A stretch of 64,000 nucleotides of DNA, taken from Cristatella mucedo. Taxonomy: Eukaryota > Bryozoa > Phylactolaemata > Cristatellidae. The notes under the pieces are model-generated. The model made no database searches. It was not told where the DNA came from and saw only the letters and a program-made list of their open reading frames with translations. Location: contig WPIO01000078.1 of NCBI GenBank assembly GCA_009760855.2, forward strand, positions 124,001-188,000, written 5' to 3'. This document shows, in pieces, positions 56,086 through 64,000 of this stretch (within the stretch, counting starts at the first letter, position 1; each line of letters starts with the position of its first letter). Made by a program: the position numbers and the translations under genes.

Positions 56086-56310
56086 TTCGTCCTCGATGTG
56101 CTTATGCGTGCTGACACTGTGCCTGTGACCACTAACCACATTTGCATGCTGACCCAGTGCATGTAACCTCTAACCATGTTATTCATTTTCTTTGTTTTTC
56201 AAGCATGATTTTACTTACTATTCTATTGCGTATCACTTTGCAGCAAATGTAAAGCGCCTAGAAAGAGATTAAGTTCTCTGAGGGCGCTTTATCAAGTGCA
56301 ATATTATTAT
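53991..56310 (+). mobile_element. Family A L2-like retrotransposon inserted in array unit 7
   Basis: 2,320 bp inserted between CTCAACT and TCGGGCATGAGG of the SINE head. AACT flanks both sides (53,987-53,990 and 56,311-56,314), a probable 4-bp target duplication. It is 5'-truncated just before the RT, keeps an intact 3' UTR and the 3' hairpin (about 56,249-56,292), and ends in an (ATT)n-like tract. Very similar by eye to 14,138-16,460 on the other strand, so recent. Confidence 0.9.
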
Positions 56311-56354
56311 AACTTCGGGCATGAGGAGCGAGCACTCAACCCCTGTGCCATCTC
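56311..56354 (+). repeat. Right remnant of array unit 7
   Basis: AACTTCGGGCATGAGGAGCG through GCCATCTC completes unit 7. The next base pairs (AGCACCCGACGG) are unrelated to the unit start, so the array ends exactly at the 5' end of the SINE head. Confidence 0.9.
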
Positions 56355-57524
56355 AGCACCCGACGGTGGATGAGATAATAGTTATATATGGAATGTCAGT
56401 GTTCTTGAACGGGGACCACCTGCGACCCGGGCAGGGCAGGACACCGCCGGCTGAGGTATATACTGCATATACTAGTTATACAAACTTTCAATCGATCGCA
56501 TATATTAACTATAATGATATAATAACAATATATAATACCAATATATTGTTGTGTTTTTCACAATACGGGGTTGGAATTAGCACTACTGTAGAATTCGTGT
56601 AGTAGGTGTAGAAAATCGAACGGTGTGGTGTGTTGTTATTGTGAGCATCCAGATAGAAACTACCCTTTGCCGAATGCTGTTTATAAAAGTGTTCTCAAAA
56701 GTTGATAGCTGTTTATCAATAATAATACACTAAACTCCAAAAAATGGCAGACTGCACGACCGGTGAAATCTTCGAAGCGTTCCACGACATCGCTGTAAAT
56801 GGGAAATCGTGAGCTCGGCATGCAAGAATCATATTACGGGCGGCGAGCGATGCATGCAATGGCCGATGGATTTCTGTCGCCGGGTGGTACCGTTGGCGAA
56901 GCGTGGTCATAAAGAAATGCTGTAGCTCTATGCGCTTGCTGGAGTTTATGACCAAGTACACGTTAGTTGCATAGATGAGGACATGATGTTGAGCAGTCAA
57001 AACCATCATCGACCACTATTTACGACAACTGCGTAGTCTTGGATGCGAAGCCCTACTTGGCAGTGGATGTCTGATCGATTTGAATCTCCAAGTTCCAATC
57101 GTTGTATGGCTCTCATTTCGATGCATCGTAGCCAAAACGAACCTCCCTCTGCATAATCTCGAATGGAGTAACCACGTGCACCAATTCTGACTGAATAACT
57201 ACTACCAGCTTGCCCCGCTCTGTGCTTGCAGGGGTAGAAATGAAGAAACATGGAGACAAGTTGAGAACTTATTGCCGCAAAGAGTTAGTCACACAAAGCT
57301 AGTCATGCCGAAATGATGGTGGTTTAACCGACCGATGTGTATCCCGTTGAATACATTAAGTTAGAATGTCTTTTTTTAAGGACTACTTCGTGCCAAGGAC
57401 AGTCAGATCCAACTTGTTAAGTGCACGCGATTGCTGCTCAGTGCATAAGAACGCATGTATTTGTAACCATCGCAGTAAAGACTTTTCGATAACAGTAAGG
57501 TTGCTTACGAACCAATTTTTACAA
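56355..57524. other. Unrecognised sequence right of the array
   Basis: AT-rich with runs of TATA-like sequence near 56,450-56,560. A short plus frame from ATG 56,743 (MADCTTGEIFEAFHDIAV) and two minus frames (56,716-57,009 and 57,006-57,251) are present but not recognised. Confidence 0.35.
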
Positions 57525-59875
57525 AATCCTTCTTATCTGACCACATGCAGATCTCATTGAGTCTACAATGTGTGCCCTCCTCCTTCTATTCCTCCTCTAA
57601 AATCAAATGTCAATCGCGAAACCTCAAGACCCTTGACATTAATGCTGTCCGTGCGAGAATATCTGCCTCGCCTCAGCTGCTCAGTCGCCCTTCCAAACGG
57701 TCATCGTTAGTAGATAGCTACAACACGACACTAGCTGACATGCCCGACGAGTTTGCACCTCTGACAAAGCACAATGTGCGGTCTCGCCCAGACGGCCTAT
57801 GGCTTACCACAGACATTAAACTAGCTAGGTCTACTAAGCGAAAGCTTGGAAAAGCATACAAAATATCAGGACTGACTGCCCATCGGCAGGAATATCAGGA
57901 CTACTGTTGATCGTCCAATTAATCCTAGCAAAGGCAAAGTCTAGCTTCTATAAAAAAAACATTGTCAAATCAGACGCACAATCCAAAAATACTGATGTCA
58001 ACGATCAAACATCTTTTCAACGGGTCCCAGGTTATCTCCTTACCTGATGATCCATGTGACGATCTAGCTGATCGCTTCTCTAGCTTTCATGTCCAGAAGA
58101 GAGACAAAATCATCCTCGCGATGGCTGCATCCCCTCAGAATGCCACCATTCAATTCCTTGCAGCACCTCAATGTCTACATTCAAGGCGGTCACTAGTGAC
58201 CTCGTCCTGAAGTTCTCATCCCAATCAAAGCAGACAAAAGCTTTGGAACCTATTCCCACTGCCCTGTCTCTTCTGCCGTTCCTATCAAAGACACTGGAAC
58301 GAGTGGTTGCAGACCAGCTGAACTCATTTCTTGAAACTTCTAACCTTGCAAGTAAGTTCCAGTCTGGCTTTAAAAGCTAATCACTCCACATAGTCAGCAT
58401 TGCTTCGGGTATACTACGACCTACTTAGGAATGCAGAAATGGGTAGAGTATCTCTCACTGATTTGCTCGATCGTTCGGCAGCTTTTGATACCATCGATCA
58501 CAAGAGAACTTCATTCGAGCGCCTCTCATATCGCCTGGGCATCATCGGCACAGCTCTGAAATGCTGCAGGTCCTAGAGACACCAATGAATTGAGGTGAAT
58601 GGACAAAGATCATCCGAGGTACCTCTAAAATATGGGGTACGTAAGGGCTCCGTTCATGGTCCTGTTCTTTTCACGGTTTATACTCTCCCTCTTGCCGGTG
58701 TGATTGCCAAGCACAATCTAGGCTTTCACTTCTATACGGATGTAACCCAGTTGTACCTTGGCTTGGATCACTCCGAGCCCTCGAGCACATCGAATTCTCT
58801 TAACTCCCTTGCTGTATGAATTGATCACATCCAAACGTGGATGGCACCAAATTTTCTTAAATTGAATGATGATAAAAATAACTTACTATTTATTGGCAAA
58901 CCGAGTGTTATTCAGAAATTGGAAAGGCTGACGCTCAAAATTGGCTTTGCAAGCACATCTCCTGTTGAATTTGTACAAAATCGAGGTGTCATTTTCCAGA
59001 GTGACCTATCGTTAGACGAAAATCAGCTCAACAATCAAGTCTGCCTATTTTCAGCTGCATGACATTGTTAAAATTTGGGCTTGTTTAGATAGGGATACCA
59101 AATCTAAGTTGGTCTACGCATTTGTGGCATCCCGTCGTGAATTCTGTAACTCCCTACTTGCTGGCCTACCGGCATGTGCAATCAGGCACTTTCAGCTGGT
59201 GCACAACTCTGCAGCTAGGCTCGTCTGTCGTGAGTGGTGCAGTTGCCACACCACACTACTTCTTGCCGACCTGCACTGGCTACCAGTCAACCATCGGATC
59301 AACTTCAAGGTTTTGTCGTTCACTTTTAGGTCCCTTGATTCTTCGGCTCCAACCTACCGATCAGATCTACTTCCCACCAAGCCAAGCATCGTACCACCTG
59401 CTTTTCGGAAACCAACTGTTTACCTATACCTCGTATATCTCAAATAAAAATCTCAAATATAATCTCAAATAAATAAATGAAATAACCAATAAATAAATAC
59501 AAACCTCAAATCCTTTTTCAACCGTGCATTTAGTGCCTATGCTCCCAAAGCCTGGAACTCACTCCCGACTCGTGTCAAACCCCCTGACTTGACCACATTT
59601 AAAAAGAAATTGAAAACGCATCCATTTATGACAACGTCTAGTGGGTCCCTGTGATTCGTCTTTTATGTGCTTATGCGTGCTGACACTGAATGCTGCCGCT
59701 AACCAGGCTTGCATGCTGACCCTAGGCATGTCACTCTTAACCGCATTGTTTGTCGGGCATGCTAACACTAGCCATTTGATTGTGTCTCCTTAAAAGCGAA
59801 TGTAAAGCGCCTAGAAAGAGACTGAGTTATCTGAGGGTGCTTTCTCAATTGTATTATTATTACTATTATTTATTA
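57525..59875 (+). pseudogene. Older, degraded family A-like element (end of endonuclease to 3' tail)
   Basis: Plus-strand copy starting in the last endonuclease motif (SDHMQISLSLQCVPS near 57,537) and running through the linker, RT and C-terminal regions. It has many stops and frameshifts: open pieces at 57,545-57,910, 57,962-58,210, 58,171-58,380, 58,595-58,819, 58,841-59,062 and 59,109-59,447. The catalytic box reads FYTDVTQLY, so two residues are changed. An AT-rich insertion lies at 59,445-59,500. The 3' hairpin (about 59,800-59,840) and an (ATT)n tail close it. Divergence marks it as older than the 14-kb and 54-kb copies. Confidence 0.85.
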
Positions 59876-59884
59876 TCAACGGAC

Positions 59885-60385
59885 ACAAAACCAAGTTCTA
59901 ACGCTGACGCACGAGGCCCGTCGCGGCTTGGCTACTTCATTCCTAGCTGAACTGCTGAAATTTTCAGCCTTCTCGTGCCCTCATGTCCTCTATGAGCAAT
60001 AAATTAACTGATCCATGCTTCTGCCTTAAGACCCTCGGCGACAGAAACTGTTGCTCTTAAGGTCCTAGACTGTAGAACTCACGTACACTATTCTTACGCA
60101 ACGAAAAAAATCTCCTGCTGCCGACTACGGCACATTTACAAACGTCCTAAGCTGCTGCTTCTATGCTAATTACTACTCTAACTGCTCTCCTGACTCAGCT
60201 ATGCTTCTCATTTTCTGTTTGTTTTTGCGAGATGAAGTCTGTTGGCTACCGAATGCGTACCGAAAGACGCTCAGGCAATGAGTGCGCAATGCAAAGCTGT
60301 CCTGAAAATTCCAACATTATCTTCGTGGTTGTGTGGATTTACAGACGAAAATACATTACATACACACATACATACATACATACAA
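59885..60385 (+). pseudogene. Family B element, degraded 3' part
   Basis: Follows 4,890-5,365 with many substitutions: a GAACTGCTGAAATTTTCAGCC-like segment, the GDRN-type segment and the 3' UTR (GAAGTCTGTTGGCTACCGAATG). It ends in ATACATTACATACACACATA, a decayed (TACAT)n tail. It lies directly before the 250-bp dispersed repeat, an arrangement also seen in the array units. Confidence 0.75.
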
Positions 60386-60625
60386 ATAACGAGCGCACCT
60401 AAGCAGTCTGCTCGCGGTAGGGCGGCGCCATATTGAAACGTAAATTCCCAGTGTCATTTCTGCTGACTTTCGGTTCTAGATCTCACTTATTGATAGCTTA
60501 TTTTCGGTTCTTCCATATCCAAAATAATATGTATCAAATTATGATATTTTGACATTTTTATTGTATCCGTAATTTGGGGTTATGACTCCCAACACTTCGC
60601 GAGAAGCGGAGGTCTCCCGTGCACT
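60386..60625 (+). repeat. Dispersed repeat shared with every array unit
   Basis: Matches 25,655-25,890 and its six repeats: AAGCAGTCTGCTCGCGGTAG, GGCGCCATATTGAAACG, CTTATTGATAGCTTATTTTC, TATGACTCCCAACACTTCGC. It lacks the RT fragment that follows in the array and instead runs into a candidate exon, so this may be closer to the original locus. Confidence 0.8.
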
Positions 60626-60639
60626 TCGGCGGGAACGCA

Positions 60640-60739
60640 ATGGCTTCAGAAGAAGACCTTTCCCGTCGCGTGCTAGTGCAGTTCCTTGGCGACCGCGATT
60701 CTCTTAAGATTATCCGCGATATCACACGATCTGATACAG
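60640..60739 (+). CDS. Candidate first coding exon of an unknown gene
   Basis: ATG at 60,640 in good context (AACGCAATGG) opens a frame of 33 codons with protein-like composition (MASEEDLSRRVLVQFLGD, DSLKIIRDITRSDT). It ends at a strong splice donor (ACAG|GTAAGC, donor at 60,740). GC content is higher than around it. No downstream exon is seen in the window, and the next 250 bp hold a LINE tail, which could lie in the intron. I do not recognise the protein family. Confidence 0.35.
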
Positions 60740-60802
60740 GTAAGCTGTGTTCATTTCAGTGGAATCACGTAGGACTGTTTACTCTCACGGGTGTCTTAAA
60801 AA

Positions 60803-60985
60803 CAATGCTGACCCTGTGCATGTCACCCCTAACCATATTATTCATTTTGTTTGTTTTTCAAGCATGATTTTACTTACCATTCAATTGCATTTCCCTTTGC
60901 AGCAAATTTAAAGCGCATAGAAAGAGATTGAGTTCTCTGAGGGCGCTTTATCAAGTGCATTATTATTATTATTATTATTATACGT
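60803..60985 (+). mobile_element. Short 3' end of a family A element
   Basis: 3' UTR (CTGACCCTGTGCATGTCACC onward), 3' hairpin (60,908-60,950) and an (ATT)n tail ending near 60,982. Coding sequence absent. Confidence 0.85.
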
Positions 60986-61784
60986 GGCTCGTTTTTTAAT
61001 ATGTTCGCGTAAATATCCCGTAGATTTGCTGTCGTTCATCGAGCAGCAATCGTCAAGCTGAGCAGGCATTTGGGGCTTAGTTAGGTCAATTAACCGTTTT
61101 GAGTACTGAACTGTCTTGCCTGTGGAGCGAATACCACTGTCTCTTGCCGCCCGTGACCGTTTATCGAGTTGCTCCGGGCTTGTTTGGCCTATAGGCATCG
61201 GAGCTGAGATCGGGCGGTTTAAGAGTCAGTGAATATTGTCTGCTAAGCAATACAGCCTTAGCCTTGCGTTCGCCGAAAGCTGTATGCAAAAAGTAGGTGC
61301 AGCTCATTACGTTGCTGTGAAATCTGCAATACATCGAATGTGCTCTCCTGTTGTGCTTGCCTCTGTGTGTGTGTGTGTGTGTGTGAGTGTGTGTGTGTGT
61401 GTGTGTGTCCAGGAGGAAGACTAGCATCTCAATTTAACATTAAGGCATGTCAAGTAAATCTGGCTGAGTGTGCATCTACCTGTGTACACTCAAACATATA
61501 AGTATTTACGAGAGCGGCTGGGTACCCTTTTCAAGCTGCTATATCATTGATTGACCTCTTCTTTTAAGAGGCCATTCAAATTCCAGGAATAGACCAGGGG
61601 AGTGTGCTGGCAGAGCCGATGTGTTACCATTATTTATCTATATATAGTTACACTTTTGTCAAACATTTCAATTCAGGTTGTAGCATTTCATAACGCACTA
61701 CCACACAATAGGCCGATTCACTCAGCCAGAACTAATAGTTGCGCCAATCCTCTAGATTTCCGGCATCATTATTGAATGTCGTCA
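60986..61784. other. Unrecognised sequence with a GT microsatellite
   Basis: No gene recognised. Contains the (GT)n tract at 61,363-61,408. Confidence 0.4.
61363..61408 (+). repeat. (GT)n microsatellite
   Basis: About 22 GT units with one GA interruption near 61,385. Confidence 0.95.
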
Positions 61785-61945
61785 AATCAGGAGACGTGAT
61801 GACCTGTCATTCGGTATTGATTTCCGAGCTCTTCGAACAAAGTAACTGAAGGCGAGTTCTCCAATGGACTTGAATTTATTTACGGATACCAGTAATCGAC
61901 CAGATTAAGAAAAGCAGGCAGTGTGACATGCAGCCTGTAGGTAGG
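61785..61945 (-). pseudogene. Very old L2-like fragment
   Basis: Can be aligned by eye on the minus strand with 14,440-14,580 (GTCAAATCAGGAGACG, CTCCAATGGACTTGAAT, AGAAAAGCAGGCAGTG), with many changes. A younger family A copy starts shortly after it. Confidence 0.45.
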
Positions 61946-62000
61946 CTAATTGGGTCGCATTTTAGAAGCTGGTTTTGTCCAGCTGTTAAGGTGCTGGCCC

Positions 62001-63558
62001 GACCAAGAGAACTTGAGCAACTACCGCCCAGTCAACCTTCTACCATTCCTATCAAAGACACTGGAACGGGTCGTGGCAGACCAGCTAAACTCATATATCG
62101 AAACCTCACACCTTGCTAGTAAGTTCCAGTCTGGCTTTAGAGCTAATCACTCCACAGAGTCAGCATTGCTTAGGGTATACAACGACCTACTTAGGAATGC
62201 AGACATGGGTAGAGTGTGTCTGCTTGTTTTGCTCGATCTTTCGGCAGCTTTTGACACCATAGATGACAAAGTTCTTCTAGAGCGCCTCTCATCTCGCCTG
62301 GGCATCACTGGCACTGCTCTGCAGTGGTTCAGGTCCTATCTCAGTGGGAGACTCCAGAGTATTGCCGTGAATGGACAAAGATCATCTAAAGTACCTCTGA
62401 AATATGGGTACCTCAGGGCTCAGTGCTAGGTCCGGTTCTTTTCACGGTTTATACTCCCCCTCTTGCTGATGTGATTGCCAAGCACAATCTAGGCTTTCAC
62501 TTCTATGCGGATGACACTCAGTTGTACCTTTGCTTTGATCCCTCCCAGCCTTCGAGCACCTCAAATTCTCTCAACTCACTTGCTGCATGCATTGATGACA
62601 TCCACACATGGATGGCAGCAAATTTTCTAAAACTAAACGATGATAAAACTAACTTACTAGTTATGGGCAAACCCAGTGTGATTCGGAGATTGGAAAGGCT
62701 GACTCTCAAAATTGGCTCTGCCAGCATATCTCCTGTTGAATCAGCTCGAAATCTAGGTGTCATGCTCCAAAGCGACCTCTCGGTTGACGACCATATCAGC
62801 TCCACAGTCAAATCTGCCTATTTTCAGCTACACAACAATGCTAAAATTCGGCCTTGTTTAGATAAGGATACCACGTCCAAGTTGGTCCATGCATTCGTGA
62901 CATCCCGTCTCGACTTCTGCAACTCACTGCTTACTGGCCTACCAGCATGTGCGATCAGGCGATTGCAGCTGGTGCAAAACTCCGCAGCTAGGCTTGTCTG
63001 TCGTGAGCGTCGCAGTTGCCACATTACTCCACTTCTCGCCGACCTGCACTGGCTACCAGTCAAGCAACGGATTGACTTCAAGGTTTTGTCGCTCACTTTC
63101 AGGTCACTTCATTCTTTGGCTCCAGCCTATGTCACAGATCTACTCCCCCCATCAGGCCGAGCATCGTACCACCCGTTTTTCGGAATCCAACAGTCTACAA
63201 ATACCTCGTACAAACCTTAAATTCTTTGGAGACCGTGCATTTAGTTCGTATGCTCCCACAGCCTGGAACTCCCTCTCGACCTGCATCAGAACATCCCCTG
63301 AACTGACCACATTTAAAAAGAACTTCATGTGCTTATGTGTGCTGACACTGTGCATGCTGCTACTAACCACATTTGCATGCTGACCCTGTGCATGTCACCC
63401 CTAACCATGTTATTCATTTTGTTTGTTTATCAAGCATGATATTACTCACCATTCAATTGCATTTCCATTTGCAGCAAATGTAAAGCGCCTAGAGAGAGAC
63501 TGAGTTCTCTGAGGGCGCTTTATCAAGTGCATTATTATTATTATTATTATTATTATTA
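62001..63558 (+). pseudogene. Family A L2-like element, 5'-truncated, frameshifted
   Basis: Starts at QENLSNYRPV in the RT domain. The frame is open from about 62,001 to 62,408. There a one-base deletion in the GVPQG box (AAATATGGGTACC instead of AAATATGGAGTACC) shifts it. It continues in another frame at 62,423-63,150, including FYADDTQLYLCF and SRLDFCNSLLTGLPA, until extra C residues near 63,147 shift it again. About 50 bp around 63,327, covering the protein end and stop region, are deleted. The 3' hairpin (63,480-63,522) and a long (ATT)n tail (63,531-63,557) are present. Few substitutions suggest moderate age. Confidence 0.85.
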
Positions 63559-63589
63559 ATCTATGGTCATGGGCTCAAGCCCTGAGGCA

Positions 63590-63650
63590 TATGTGAAGTG
63601 CCTGAATAGCGATTAAGTTCTCATGTGGCGCTATACAAATGAATTTTCTA
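63590..63650 (+). mobile_element. Solo 3' tail of another L2-like family
   Basis: A hairpin-like GTGAAGTGCCTGAATAGCGA ... GTGGCGCTATACAAATGAAT parallels the family A tail but differs in most stem bases. It lies directly after a family A (ATT)n tail. Confidence 0.6.
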
Positions 63651-63664
63651 TTTCTTGAATCTTA

Positions 63665-63929
63665 AAATGTCATCAAGTCAGAGAATGTGACATCAGTTAT
63701 GAGTTAGTTACAAGCTTAGGGCATGCGAACAAAAAGACACTTTCTCCCGAGAATTTGAGCTTGTTTTCCGGCATATCTAGACGACCTGGAGTTAGAAGAG
63801 CAGATGCCTACTATGCCTTAACCTGAATAGCTGGTATGCCAATAGAGTAGGCCGGAGCATGAGAATGGAGAGACCCCGAAATGAGTAACAGAATATTTAT
63901 GTCGATTCGCTGCTTGATTGACAGCAAGT
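63665..63929 (-). pseudogene. Very old L2-like fragment (C-terminal RT region)
   Basis: Minus-strand alignment by eye with 14,430-14,700: TCATCAAGTCAGAGAATGTG, GCCGGAGCATGAGAATGGAG and ATTCGCTGCTTGATTGACAG. Strongly diverged, interrupted at 63,930 by a family B tail. Confidence 0.5.
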
Positions 63930-64000
63930 AATGTATCTCCGTCAGTAACTCCACAGAGTCATAAAGACCATGTGTGTGTTACGCAGGAGAGTTTTGTATA
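63930..64000 (-). mobile_element. Family B retrotransposon 3' end, running off the window
   Basis: Exact or near-exact reverse complement of 5,287-5,358 (AACTCCACA, TCATAAAGACCATG, TTACGCAGGAGAGTTTTGTA), beginning with an AATGTA end that corresponds to the TACATT tail. The rest of the element lies beyond the window. It is the second case of family B sitting inside an L2-like copy. Confidence 0.75.

Noticed and set aside
24883-56354. Interpretation as rDNA, histone or other functional gene cluster
   Set aside because: No rRNA or histone sequence is present in the unit; the recognisable parts are decayed retroelement and mitochondrial pseudogene.
24883-56354. Interpretation as true mitochondrial DNA or a mitochondrial concatemer
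   Set aside because: Each unit also holds a LINE fragment and a tRNA-derived SINE, and cob is frameshifted in every copy.
56743-56808. Short frame MADCTTGEIFEAFHDIAV as a first exon
   Set aside because: Ends at a stop after 22 codons and a GTGAGC donor nearby is not decisive; too weak to call.
61600-61616. GTGCTGGCAGAGCC as another L2 fragment
   Set aside because: Only about a dozen bases match and the flanks do not align.

Overview
The window looks like nuclear DNA of an invertebrate animal, probably a bilaterian. It is dominated by repeats and contains no confidently intact host gene. The evidence is: many 5'-truncated CR1/L2-type non-LTR retrotransposons that share a 3' hairpin and an (ATT)n tail; tRNA-derived SINEs; histone H2A pseudogenes; a short TTAGGG tract; and a nuclear copy of mitochondrial cob that reads TGA as Trp and is followed by a trnS(UGA)-like arm, the cob-trnS2 order known from many bilaterian mitochondria. 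There is no bacterial gene structure (no operons or ribosome binding sites). The species cannot be named from the sequence.

Layout. 1-3.3 kb is non-coding, with a perfect inverted repeat built from a 12-bp tandem repeat, an 18-bp tandem repeat, a tRNA-like/SINE head and a short interstitial telomere tract. 3.3-5.7 kb is an L2-like element (family A, minus strand) split by a second non-LTR element (family B, plus strand) with a 6-bp target duplication. 6.25-8.6 kb is an old, strongly diverged satellite with a period of about 170 bp. 8.6-13.4 kb holds unknown sequence, a SINE, L2 fragments and a histone H2A pseudogene. 14.1-17.7 kb is a nearly full-length family A retrotransposon (endonuclease plus reverse transcriptase, one nonsense codon) nested in an older L2 copy. 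17.95-23.7 kb is a different, AT-rich block: a decayed endogenous virus-like element with Polinton/Maverick or adintovirus character (PLA2-like, tail-fibre-like and DNA polymerase B C-terminal remnants). It is bounded on the right by a second copy of the H2A pseudogene block.

24.88-56.35 kb is the most striking region: seven head-to-tail copies of a unit of about 4,163 bp. Each unit is a mosaic of unknown sequence, a repeat also found at 60.4 kb, a truncated L2-type reverse transcriptase (minus strand), a nuclear mitochondrial cob/trnS2 segment (minus strand) and a tRNA-derived SINE whose 5' end coincides with the unit boundary. The copies are almost identical. The last unit was later hit by a family A retrotransposon (53,991-56,310), leaving a 4-bp target duplication and an uninterrupted RT reading frame. 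57.5-64 kb contains further family A and B copies, one candidate coding exon with a consensus splice donor, and solo 3' tails.

The genes do not form a pathway. The shared theme is repeat biology: family A is a recently active autonomous LINE, families A and B nest in one another, SINEs probably depend on such LINEs, and an array has amplified a retroelement/organelle mosaic. Sequence identities are by eye; no search or alignment program was run.
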